A stretch of DNA of 8,406 bases from JBBDIM01 sp040880405 (GTDB lineage Bacteria > Planctomycetota > Planctomycetia > Pirellulales > Pirellulaceae). Below are positions 1 to 6,789 of this stretch, piece by piece. The stretch's first letter is position 1, and every line of letters begins with the position of its first letter. The notes under the pieces are model-generated. The model worked only from the letters and a program-made list of their open reading frames with translations, made no database searches and was not told where the DNA came from. The stretch covers positions 1-8,406 of the forward strand of contig JBBDIM010000015.1 of NCBI GenBank assembly GCA_040880405.1, read 5' to 3'. Position numbers and translations under genes: made by a program.

Positions 1-44
1 CCTTGGCCGCGCGGCCAAGGGCTTGTGGATCCCACACGAGATCC
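1..44. repeat. Perfect 20-bp palindrome and adjoining small hairpin
   Basis: Positions 1-20 are a perfect palindrome: an 8-bp stem (1-8 with 13-20) could close over the GCGC centre. It is followed by a short 5-bp hairpin (24-28 with 32-36) and then T-rich sequence around 45-58. The arrangement could terminate a plus-strand gene lying outside the window to the left. The palindrome touches the window edge, so its full extent is unknown. A protein binding site is equally possible. Confidence 0.4.
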
Positions 45-120
45 TTTGCGTTTGGATTTTTGTGAATGTTTACCCAGTGCCGCCTACTGCAAATTTTCAA
101 AGAACCACCCCCATTATACC

Positions 121-310
121 GGGCAGTTCGCAAAACCCCTGGGACCGCCGACGTCGTGCGTCGGCAGCACTGCCCTAGACATTAAACGGGGCGAAAAACG
201 AACGAACGGGTGCCATGCCCACGCCCTCCAACGTGGGCATGTTTGGGCGGGAAAATTAAACTACCGGCAACTCTAATTTTCAATAAGTGAAGGCGGCTTC
301 TGCCGCTTTT
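121..310 (+). ncRNA. Candidate structured small RNA ending in an intrinsic terminator
   Basis: Four stem-loops lie in series. The first has an outer stem of 7 bp (121-127 with 169-175) enclosing an inner 7-bp stem with a 5-nt loop (147-153 with 159-165). The second is a perfect 10-bp stem with an 8-nt loop (214-223 with 232-241). The third is an AT-rich perfect 8-bp stem (251-258 with 274-281). The last is an 8-bp stem containing one G-T pair (290-297 with 302-309), finishing in TTTT. A weak -10-like TATACC sits just upstream (115-120), with no convincing -35. I do not recognise a known RNA family: the conserved cores of tmRNA, RNase P and SRP RNA were not seen. No coding potential is convincing here. 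It could instead be a repeat element or the 3' region of an upstream transcript. Confidence 0.3.
290..310 (+). terminator. Rho-independent terminator-like hairpin, plus strand
   Basis: A GC-rich stem (290-297 with 302-309, one G-T pair) with the 4-nt loop TTCT runs directly into TTTT at 307-310. The T run follows only on the plus strand, so it would stop rightward transcription. No plus-strand protein gene precedes it in the window, which suggests either a small RNA or a gene beyond the left edge. Confidence 0.5.
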
Positions 311-323
311 AAGGAAGAAATTT

Positions 324-586
324 AGCCGCGGATCGGCGCGGATTAGCGCGGATATGAGAGGACGCGGCAGCAGCAGGCTTAAGAGGAAGGAATGACCACG
401 AATTACACGAATGACACGAATGGGAGCGTTGGTTTGAGGGACTCACAATTTCTCGACCGCCACCGCTCAAGCCTAGAGAGCAGCCTGTTTCGCGGGTTGA
501 TTTTCGTGTCATTCGTGTCATTCGTGGTTGAAAAACTGGGTTGAAGGGGGGAGCCGCGGATGGGCTTGATCGCGCGCTAATCGATC
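324..586. repeat. Nested inverted repeats built from 9-11 nt units
   Basis: The outer arms use the unit GCGCGGATNN: three units start at 325, 336 and 346, and a degenerate inverted partner lies at about 566-586, with a 10-base exact inverted match between 341-350 and 573-582. Inside them sits a second, stronger pair. The left arm, 396-420, is three copies of a NACACGAAT-type 9-mer; the right arm, 503-527, is its reverse complement with one mismatch over 25 bases. The enclosed 83 bases (421-502) show no gene. Similar 'CACGAAT' and 'GCGCGGAT' intergenic repeats are familiar from planctomycete-type genomes as I recall them, but I know of no assigned function. The region sits beyond the end of the last gene of the cluster. 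Confidence 0.75.
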
Positions 587-603
587 CACCCGAAGCGTAT
601 TTT

Positions 604-680
604 TGAAACGCAGAGCCGCGGAGGTCGCAGAGAGACCCAATCGCGCACGTTACGTCTCCGCGCTCTCTGCGGCGTTTCAG
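604..680. repeat. Third inverted-repeat element, CGCAGAG/CGCGGAG units
   Basis: The left arm (604-635) is made of CGCAGAG- and CGCGGAG-like units. The right arm (654-680) carries inverted counterparts: TGAAACGC at 604-611 matches GCGTTTCA at 672-679, CGCAGAGAG at 626-634 matches 663-671, and CGCGGAG at 618-624 matches CTCCGCG at 656-662. Several alternative foldings are possible because the units repeat. It differs in unit sequence from the two elements at 324-586 but shares their plan of short tandem units in opposed arms. Confidence 0.65.
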
Positions 681-729
681 ATTTTCTTGGAATCCGACAG
701 ACAGTGCCACCCAGCCATCGGCCAACAAT

Positions 730-744
730 CACCCTGCCGGGGTG
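730..744 (-). terminator. Weak hairpin just after the last propeller gene
   Basis: A 5-bp stem (CACCC at 730-734 with GGGTG at 740-744) and 5-nt loop begins 3 nt after the stop codon at 748. On the minus strand it is followed only by ATTGTTGG, not a real T run. It may help end the operon, but the evidence is thin. Confidence 0.25.
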
Positions 745-747
745 CAA

Positions 748-2037
748 TCAATGCTTAAGAATCAGCCGGACAGATGAGATTTGCCCGCGGCCTTCGTACC
801 CCTTATATCGCTGTGATTTATACGAAAAGAACAGAAACCTTTGCTTTTGTTCATCGACAAATATAAACGGGTCGCCTAACGACTCGGGGTCGGCGTGGTA
901 GATCGGATCAAAATCAGACACCTTGGAATGAACCAATTGGTGGATATCCTCTGGCTTCAGCACCGTTTCAAATAAGATGGTGCCCGTCGCATCGCGAACG
1001 AGTTCCCAGTCACGAAAGTCCTCTGAGTTACAGTCGAGGACAAGTCGATAAATTCCGTCGTAACGGTCGCCCGGGTCGTCGCGAATGCAGAAGAATATCT
1101 CCAACTGGTTGTTCGGAAGAAGGCAGACGCTTACCTGATCGATCCCTTGCTCGGTGGAATTGAAACGGACACCAGGATTCGGATTATTCGGATGTCCAGC
1201 GAATTGAGTGGAGGCGAGGAAGGTGGCCGCGGGTGAGATATACGCGCTCTGAATGTTGGCGGCGTCTTCACGCCCATGTTTCTCGGGTTGGGATTCCGTG
1301 ATCCATGCCATGGCGGACCGGTTTGTGGGACTGGCGGTCCAGGGCGTCTGTGAGTCAGGAGCCTGGGCAAGAATTCCTCGTTGGGAAACGGAGTACCACT
1401 GTCCGCGGTGCTGAAAGGCACGCTGATAGGCTGGACCAAGCCATATGTCGCGTTTGATGCTGTCCAACTCCACCATTTGAGGACCATAACCGGGTTGCCC
1501 GCCATCAGTGGCTGGATCGTGAAAGTTTAAGCCGTTTTCACTTGTAGCAACCAGCCCATACCCTTCCCATGGCACCGGGCCGGGGTCGTCAGGCATGCGT
1601 TTATTGCCATAGTAGAGCAAAACGATCTGCTTCGCCTGGTTGTCGACTTGGACATCCGCTCCCGCAACCCTTCTACGGGAGGTCGGTGGGGCGGCGGCGC
1701 GCAGGTCGAAGACACCTCGCCGCATGTGCCCGTTGACAACCCCCCCCAGATTAAATTCATACCACGGCCCCATGAGTGATTCGGCCCACTTCATGTGAAC
1801 GTTTTCACGGTGGTCGCTGCAATAGTAAAGATAGTATTCCGCTTCGGGTGCCGCTCGGTCGTCGCGAGCAATCCAGGCCGGCACTTTGATAATCGACGGA
1901 AATCTTGTATCAGGCCCCTTTCGGGCAATCACGGCACCATCTCGTACTAATTCGACTTGGTACGTTTCACTCAACGCGAGGGCCGCGGACGTGTGAATCG
2001 CAACCGTCACCAGCAGCAGTCGAAAAAGTTGGATCAT
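748..2037 (-). CDS. Secreted GH43-like beta-propeller protein, second paralogue
   Basis: The 429-residue protein starts with a signal peptide (hydrophobic 4-20, likely cleaved near residue 20-22). It aligns end to end with the product at 2161-3504. Shared blocks include GAVIAR (34-39), the propeller-blade signature YYLYY..MKWAES..GPW (68-92), RRGVFD (106-111), NGL.FHDP (168-175), RDIW.GP.YQRAFQHRG.WYS (196-215), SPAA.FLAS (268-276) and IFVD....R.LFFSY.SQR (392-410). The 'substrate-strand, small residues, GPW' blade pattern is typical of five-bladed glycosidase propellers (GH43/GH32-like). Assignment is from pattern only and no activity is proved. Unlike its paralogue, the block around D128 reads GADVQVD rather than SPDVHVD, and 256-268 is also changed, so the copies may differ in substrate or one may be inactive. 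ATG start at 2037; AAGGGA lies about 11 nt upstream. It is the last gene of the apparent operon. Confidence 0.8.
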   Translation of the reverse strand: MIQLFRLLLVTVAIHTSAALALSETYQVELVRDGAVIARKGPDTRFPSIIKVPAWIARDDRAAPEAEYYLYYCSDHRENVHMKWAESLMGPWYEFNLGGVVNGHMRRGVFDLRAAAPPTSRRRVAGADVQVDNQAKQIVLLYYGNKRMPDDPGPVPWEGYGLVATSENGLNFHDPATDGGQPGYGPQMVELDSIKRDIWLGPAYQRAFQHRGQWYSVSQRGILAQAPDSQTPWTASPTNRSAMAWITESQPEKHGREDAANIQSAYISPAATFLASTQFAGHPNNPNPGVRFNSTEQGIDQVSVCLLPNNQLEIFFCIRDDPGDRYDGIYRLVLDCNSEDFRDWELVRDATGTILFETVLKPEDIHQLVHSKVSDFDPIYHADPESLGDPFIFVDEQKQRFLFFSYKSQRYKGYEGRGQISSVRLILKH

Positions 2038-2160
2038 CCCGTGAGTCCCTTGTTCTTAGTGCGCCTAACTTAACCCCACAAGCGAGCGTTTCCCCCGAGG
2101 CAGTCGAGCCGATGAGCAAGGTTGTGTTAGGGGGTTTTGCCCGGATATCGGCGTGGACTG

Positions 2161-3504
2161 TTATCGCGGAACAAGCTCGACCGCGGTGATTTGCCCCTCG
2201 CCATCGTTCCCACTGAACCGTTGGGAGACATACGAGAAGAACAGGTAGATTCGAGAATCGTCGTCCACGAAAATCGTGGAACTGCCCAATGAGACCGGGT
2301 CCGCCGTATAAATCGGGTTGAAGCCGGGATTCACCGAATTTACGGCATCCACAAACTCCTCCGGCGAAAGGATGACTTCGAATAAAACCTTGCCCGCTTC
2401 GTCCCTCGCGACCTCCCATTGCTCGAAATCCGGGGCGCTGATGTCGTACTCCAGGCGGTAAAGCGCATTGTATCGATCGTCCGGGTCCAGTCGAACATAG
2501 AAGACGATCTCTAGTCGTTCGTTGGGAAGCACGCGGCAACTAACGTGATTGATCCGTTCCTTTTGGGAAAGGATCTTCGTGCCGGGATGCGGGTTATTCG
2601 CGTGCTCGGCGAATTCATCCGAAGCGAGAAAACTCGCGGCCGGTGAAAAGTAACTTGGTTGAACGCGGGATGCGTCCTCGTGCCATAACCGATCCGGGGT
2701 CCCGTCCACTGTCCAGGCTTGGCCGAAAGGATCCGTGACATTATGCCCGAAAGGCTTCCGCGGCTCGCGAGCCTTCGACATGACCGCTCGTTTGGAAAGG
2801 GAATACCAGTGACCGCGATGCTGAAACGCGCGTTGGTACGAGGGTCCGATCCAGATGTCTCGGGTAATACCGTCGACGGTTACCGTGCGTGGCCCATGCC
2901 TTTCCTGCCCTCCGGCGGTCAGGGGGTCGTGAAAGTCCAAGCCATTCCCGCTGGTGCTCACAAAATTTTGATGAACCTGGGGCACCTGGGTGCCATCACG
3001 CGTCACCGTGGAAGGTTGGTTTTCTCCATGGTAAAACATCACAAATCGCCGGTTGGCGTGGTCCACATGGACATCGGGGGAAGCGATATGCCCGTAACTT
3101 TCTCGCGTGGGATCGGCCGTCACATCGAAGACACCTCGGCGGGAAACGCCGTTGAAACGCCCACCCACGTTGTATTCCGTCCACGGGCCGTCGATCGACT
3201 CGGCCCACTTCATCCGGATGTAGTTTCCATGATGCGTGCCGTAATAGAGATAGTAGTTCGCCTGGGGCGCGGCGCGCTGGGATGCGGCAACCCATTCCGG
3301 CACGCGGATGACACTGGGGAAACCGGTCTTTGGTCCATCCCGCGCGATGACGGCACCGCGAGCCACCAGTTGGAAGTCGTACGTCCGCTGCTGAGCCTCG
3401 GCGGATGAGGCCATCATCGCCACCCACAGCAGCACAGCCGTCAGGGATGCCTGAACCGACGGCAACGGCGACCGTACTCCGGCACTTTTGGGTTTGATTA
3501 TCAT
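2161..3504 (-). CDS. Secreted GH43-like beta-propeller protein, first paralogue
   Basis: The 447-residue protein has an N-terminal signal peptide (hydrophobic core about 20-33, cleavage likely after AEA at residue 37), so it should be exported. The mature part is rich in aromatic and GPW/FHDP-type blade motifs: YYLYY at 84-88, MKWAES..GPW at 98-108, SPDVHVD at 142-148, FHDP at 191-194, RDIW.GP.YQRAFQHRG.WYS at 215-235, and SPAASFLAS at 287-295. These suggest a five-bladed propeller related to GH43-type glycosidases. D144 in SPD is a plausible active-site acid, but I cannot place a full catalytic triad. The start at 3504 has GGAA 9-12 nt upstream, and that site lies at the end of a duplicated segment (3511-3548). 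The gene lies 65 nt after the lipoprotein gene and 123 nt before its paralogue, consistent with one transcript. It could instead be a non-catalytic carbohydrate-binding propeller. Confidence 0.82.
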   Translation of the reverse strand: MIIKPKSAGVRSPLPSVQASLTAVLLWVAMMASSAEAQQRTYDFQLVARGAVIARDGPKTGFPSVIRVPEWVAASQRAAPQANYYLYYGTHHGNYIRMKWAESIDGPWTEYNVGGRFNGVSRRGVFDVTADPTRESYGHIASPDVHVDHANRRFVMFYHGENQPSTVTRDGTQVPQVHQNFVSTSGNGLDFHDPLTAGGQERHGPRTVTVDGITRDIWIGPSYQRAFQHRGHWYSLSKRAVMSKAREPRKPFGHNVTDPFGQAWTVDGTPDRLWHEDASRVQPSYFSPAASFLASDEFAEHANNPHPGTKILSQKERINHVSCRVLPNERLEIVFYVRLDPDDRYNALYRLEYDISAPDFEQWEVARDEAGKVLFEVILSPEEFVDAVNSVNPGFNPIYTADPVSLGSSTIFVDDDSRIYLFFSYVSQRFSGNDGEGQITAVELVPR

Positions 3505-3510
3505 CGAATT

Positions 3511-3590
3511 TTTCCGTGGACTGGTGATTACTGTGGCGCTGGCGCGAGTTTCCGTGGACGAGTGGTTGGTTACTGCGACGTTAGCGCAAA
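3511..3590. repeat. Imperfect tandem duplication of the lipoprotein gene's 3' end
   Basis: Two copies abut, 3511-3548 and 3549-3590. Both start with the identical 11-mer TTTCCGTGGAC and then share TTACTG...GCGC with small indels and mostly transition differences. In the minus-strand sense, the second copy encodes the last residues of the lipoprotein (FALTSQ and TAA). The first copy, lying beyond the real stop, can be read in the same register as LAPAPQ followed by TAA, so the stop position is preserved in both. The first copy also supplies the GGAA that precedes the next gene's ATG. Confidence 0.6.
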
Positions 3591-4046
3591 GTCGATGGGA
3601 TCGTTCCGCCCGCTTTCGACCGTGGCCGTCAACTCCGACTTGCTGCCTCGGTAACGCTTCGGAATGCTTACCGCGGTCGGTTCGTCCGAGTCGTCCTCTT
3701 CCACGGCTTGGATAATCACTTTGTGCTCTCCGACCTTCGCGCCGTAGATGACCTTCGCGCCCCGCATATATTCGAGTTCGTAGTGACCGTTTTCATCGGT
3801 TGAGGCAATGGACATGCGACCACCCTCGTTGGGGTGGAACATCAATTCCACATTGGGCAGCGGTTTTCCGTCCAGGGAGACGGTACCTTGCACCTCACCT
3901 ATGTCAGGAAGATCGCCGCTTGAGGAAAAGCAGCCGACCAAAGGAATTGCCATGAGGGCAATGAGCGGCAAAAGGTGGCTCGAAAACACCGGACCTCGGA
4001 CACCTGATCGTGAGAAAAAGTTCGTTATCATTGTTAAGCAATCCAT
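3570..4046 (-). CDS. Lipoprotein with carboxypeptidase-regulatory-like (transthyretin-type) domain
   Basis: The 158-residue protein has a signal sequence with a hydrophobic stretch (24-38) ending in the lipobox LVGC (36-39). C39 would be lipidated and the protein anchored in a membrane. Residues about 50-156 form a small beta-sandwich with the hallmarks of the carboxypeptidase regulatory-like / transthyretin-like family: VQGTVSLDGKPLPNVELMFHP, then STDENGHYEL, then GEHKVII. Small lipoproteins of this kind very commonly sit next to DUF1559 genes in planctomycetes; their role is unknown. Two starts are possible, ATG 4046 and ATG 4031 (residue 6). Neither has a clear ribosome binding site and both leave the signal peptide intact. 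It follows the DUF1559 gene after 163 nt and precedes the first propeller gene by 65 nt. Confidence 0.85.
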   Translation of the reverse strand: MDCLTMITNFFSRSGVRGPVFSSHLLPLIALMAIPLVGCFSSSGDLPDIGEVQGTVSLDGKPLPNVELMFHPNEGGRMSIASTDENGHYELEYMRGAKVIYGAKVGEHKVIIQAVEEDDSDEPTAVSIPKRYRGSKSELTATVESGRNDPIDFALTSQ

Positions 4047-4153
4047 CGAGGGTGAAGTGAATCGACTGACATGGGAGCGGCGTCAAACCGCAGTGGACTT
4101 CCCGGCATTTCGCCCCGGCTCGACTTTCGGGCGGAGGAGGGGCGGCAATCAGC

Positions 4154-4180
4154 GGGACGCGCATCCATCGCGCGCGTCCC
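4154..4180 (-). other. 9-bp stem-loop between DUF1559 and lipoprotein genes
   Basis: A perfect GC-rich 9-bp stem (4154-4162 with 4172-4180) closes a 9-nt loop about 30 nt after the DUF1559 stop codon. On the minus strand no T run follows, so it is not a classic terminator. It could act as an mRNA-end protector, or as a partial terminator that lowers expression of the downstream lipoprotein and propeller genes relative to DUF1559. Confidence 0.45.
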
Positions 4181-4209
4181 CTACTCGAAAAGTGAACCGA
4201 GCCCAACGG

Positions 4210-5181
4210 CTAGGGAAGTGATACCGGTTGGCCGTCCGCAATCGCAATGAAGCGTTCGAAGACACTATCGATCGGATCATCCGTGTTGCTCCCCGTGGGG
4301 CGATGATCGATATTCTCGGAGATGAATCGAACCGACCCGTCGAACAGGCAAACATTCACCCCGCCAGGGTGATTGCTGCTGACCGTCGTGTGCGATCGCC
4401 CCCCATTATTGATCGGACGCCTCGGAGCAAACCCCAGGGTTTGCACACACCGATGATCCTTGTCCGTGCGGCCGCAGCCGACCCAAGTGCCCGCATAAGC
4501 GGGCCCTAAGCCATGGTCTCCGGTGAACTCCCAAACTCGTTCACTAATCGCGATGGTGTTTGTGGTGCCATCCATCAGGTCTCGCATTTTGGTCTTGGAG
4601 TAGGCATAGAACCCCCCGCGGTTCGGATCACCAGCGTTGACGTGCGTATCGTCGGTGGGGGCCCTGTTGGAGCGGACGGCGGCCACATAGTTGTTCAACG
4701 ACGTCTGATACAACCAGTCGCTACTCGTTTCCGGGTGCAGATCGGGGCCCGTATCCGAGGGACAGCGGTACGTGGAAATAACGGTCTGAGCCAAGTCGAA
4801 ATAGGGCTGTGCCTGCGAGCCGTTGCCGCCGGGGCCCCCGGGAACGGCAACCTCGCCGACCCGCAAGCCTTCGTGTAGGGCACCCTGCTCCTTGAACGGC
4901 AGAATGTACGCCGCCCAACCCCATGCCGGGGTGCTGTTAGAGTAATCGGAATAAGGAATCCAGCCCGGTGGGAACGAGCCGAGGGTATCGTGATAGTTAT
5001 GCAGTGCGAGTCCAATTTGCTTCATGTGGTTGGTGCATTGCATCCGACGCGCCGCTTCCCGCGCTTGCTGTACGGCCGGCAACAGCAATGCGACGAGCAC
5101 GCCGATAATGGCAATGACGACGAGGAGCTCCACTAAAGTGAATGCGCGCCGAACGTGTGCATGGAATCGTGAACCTGACAT
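4210..5181 (-). CDS. DUF1559 prepilin-like protein with H-X9-DG motif
   Basis: The 323-residue protein has a type IV prepilin-like N terminus: basic leader MSGSRFHAHVRRA, then FTLVELLVVIAIIGVLVALLLPAVQQAREAARR at 14-46, with processing expected between A13 and F14. This is followed by QIGLALHNYHDTLGSFPPGW (55-74), the usual DUF1559 entry segment. Near the C terminus, H271 is followed by nine residues and then D281-G282 (motif H-X9-DG), preceded by INNGGRSH and followed by GSVRFISE. These mark the large planctomycete DUF1559 family, thought to be surface or periplasmic pseudopilin-like proteins of unknown function. I chose the start at 5181 rather than 5253, because AGGA lies 8 nt before it and it begins directly with the short basic leader. 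It lies 105 nt after the FecR/PA14 gene and may share its transcript. Confidence 0.93.
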   Translation of the reverse strand: MSGSRFHAHVRRAFTLVELLVVIAIIGVLVALLLPAVQQAREAARRMQCTNHMKQIGLALHNYHDTLGSFPPGWIPYSDYSNSTPAWGWAAYILPFKEQGALHEGLRVGEVAVPGGPGGNGSQAQPYFDLAQTVISTYRCPSDTGPDLHPETSSDWLYQTSLNNYVAAVRSNRAPTDDTHVNAGDPNRGGFYAYSKTKMRDLMDGTTNTIAISERVWEFTGDHGLGPAYAGTWVGCGRTDKDHRCVQTLGFAPRRPINNGGRSHTTVSSNHPGGVNVCLFDGSVRFISENIDHRPTGSNTDDPIDSVFERFIAIADGQPVSLP

Positions 5182-5286
5182 GATGGTTTCCTTTGGTAAA
5201 ACGAATTGGGGCTGAGGACCAACCGGACTAGGCCGGCCAGTGCGTGGAATCAAGATTGGGAGGAAAGTAAAGTTAAAGGACGAGAC

Positions 5287-6789
5287 CTATTGCTCGGAGT
5301 CTTGAACGGAAGACAGTAATTTAAATTTCGGCACCTCGCTACATTGGCCGATGGCGACGCCCACTTCCAGGCGCGCGCCCCGGTGAAGGTTGTAATAAGT
5401 GACCTCGATCGTATATTTCCCCTTTTCCAAGGGAATGGAGGAGACACTGACGGTCGGACGGTGATACCCGTCATCGACAATCACGTCACGACCATCAATG
5501 CGTAAACGGACACCATCGTCTGAATTTGTCAGGAAGGAATAGATCCAAGGTTGAGAAACGAGCATCGTCGCCGTAGCTTGGATGGCAAACCCGTCGTCCA
5601 GATCGATCGGGCCTTCCGAGTCTCCGGGGAAATGGGCATCCAGCGGGAAAAGATTCTCAGAGCCTTTCCCATCCCCTCGTTCCTCGAAATCCAATGCGGT
5701 GATTCCTGACGTCGTGACATCCTCTCTCGTGGCAAAACGGCCTTCCAGGAGATCATCAGCCAGGCTCAGTTCCAGCAGGGCGATATTTTCGTCCGGCTCG
5801 ACTTTCACATATCGGACCTCAAAGCCTTCAGGCGAAATAGTTGGCACCGGCAAGGGGAGGGAGTGGAGACTCCCAACCGAAAAGGAATTTCTGAGTTGTG
5901 ACTCCAGATCCTCCGAAAGTGTTTCATATCGCCCATCGGGTGAGATCCGGAATCCGTTTTCCGCACGCACCAGTTGCCCCGAGCTATAAAGCTTTTCACG
6001 CAACCGAGGTTGAACTTCGATCGCGCCATCCAGCACGATCACGTCAGAGGTTCCATCCGGCCCGACAGAAACGGCGAATTCGGTGCCCATATGTAGGAAA
6101 TCGGCCGCCGGCGTGTTCACCATCAAGTTCGCGGTTTCATCAGGGATATTAATGTTGATATTGCCGCGGTTGATCGTCAGCGATTGGCCGCTATTTAAGA
6201 CGAATTCCGATGGCCCCAGCACTGAAATAACCCCGCCTCCAAACAAATCAATCACGACCTCGCCGGAGTGAAGCTGGTATATCCCGCGTGGAAGCAATCG
6301 ATCGGTATGCCTATGGGGGCTTTCCGCGGCCCATTGGGCACTGTCGGATTTTCTCATGACGCCCGCAAAAGTTGTCGCGGCCTCCTCCGGTTTCGGAGTT
6401 GGTTGAGACGCTACAATCGCGACGGTTACCGGTTCTGGCGGAGGCGAACCGCTCAACACCATCAGGAGAAAGGCCATCAATAGAGAACAGGTCAAGCCCC
6501 AGGCCGCCCAGGCAAATTTAGGCGTGGGGGGCGGAACCGATTCTTCCACGGACAGCAAGCAGACAGCCGGTTCCGGCGACGAGGTCTCGGAGGAATCGGG
6601 CTCCGCAAAGAGCTCGATGGCTTGCCACTGAGTTGTCGCATGGAGCCCCAGATAGTCGACGAAAAAACGCTGTGCTTCCTGGCTGCTCGCCAAAATTGAC
6701 GCCAACTCCGCGCGTTGGGGCTGCGTGAGCGTACCCTCCAGCACCGCTTGTAATAGAACCACGAGTTCAGGTGGAGGATCGTAGCTCAT
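5287..6789 (-). CDS. Membrane-anchored FecR-domain protein with C-terminal PA14 domain
   Basis: The 500-residue protein reads in order: a cytoplasmic N-terminal part (about 1-90, with an anti-sigma-like short helical region at 8-50), one transmembrane helix (92-112), and a proline-rich linker. A FecR domain follows at about 170-260 (LHSGEVVIDLFGGGVISVLGP, then NTPAADFLHMGTEFAVSV, then VIVLDGAIEVQP). Last comes a PA14-like domain at about 365-480, with the signature YSFLTNSDDGVRLRIDG and LEKGKYTIEVTYYNLHRGARLEV. No zinc-binding H-X3-C-X2-C anti-sigma motif is visible. PA14 domains often bind sugars; the more familiar partner of FecR in planctomycetes is LamG, so this is a variant. The start overlaps the sigma-factor stop as ATGA, indicating translational coupling. 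Its probable job is to control the sigma factor from the membrane in response to an extracytoplasmic ligand; that is inferred from context. Confidence 0.88.
   Translation of the reverse strand: MSYDPPPELVVLLQAVLEGTLTQPQRAELASILASSQEAQRFFVDYLGLHATTQWQAIELFAEPDSSETSSPEPAVCLLSVEESVPPPTPKFAWAAWGLTCSLLMAFLLMVLSGSPPPEPVTVAIVASQPTPKPEEAATTFAGVMRKSDSAQWAAESPHRHTDRLLPRGIYQLHSGEVVIDLFGGGVISVLGPSEFVLNSGQSLTINRGNININIPDETANLMVNTPAADFLHMGTEFAVSVGPDGTSDVIVLDGAIEVQPRLREKLYSSGQLVRAENGFRISPDGRYETLSEDLESQLRNSFSVGSLHSLPLPVPTISPEGFEVRYVKVEPDENIALLELSLADDLLEGRFATREDVTTSGITALDFEERGDGKGSENLFPLDAHFPGDSEGPIDLDDGFAIQATATMLVSQPWIYSFLTNSDDGVRLRIDGRDVIVDDGYHRPTVSVSSIPLEKGKYTIEVTYYNLHRGARLEVGVAIGQCSEVPKFKLLSSVQDSEQ

Noticed and set aside
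25..276. Plus-strand open frame of 83 codons
   Set aside because: Its sequence is low in expected protein character, it spans three hairpins of the RNA candidate, and no ribosome binding site or recognisable domain is present.
324..586. CRISPR array
   Set aside because: The repeat units are 9-11 bases, contiguous and in opposed orientation, with no 20-40-base spacers and no cas genes nearby.
309..728. Minus-strand open frame of 139 codons through the repeat region
   Set aside because: It translates the inverted repeats themselves; the composition follows the repeat units and no domain is visible.
1..747. Insertion sequence or MITE with a transposase
   Set aside because: No transposase fragment and no clear target-site duplication flank the repeats.
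1967..2539. Minus-strand frame overlapping both propeller genes and their spacer
   Set aside because: It conflicts with two aligned full-length paralogues and has no domain.
2719..3408. Long plus-strand open frame of 229 codons
   Set aside because: It lies wholly inside the first propeller gene on the opposite strand and is explained by codon-phase bias. The propeller reading has a signal peptide and a paralogue.
5582..5989. Plus-strand open frame of 135 codons
   Set aside because: It is a serine/arginine-rich shadow of the FecR/PA14 gene.
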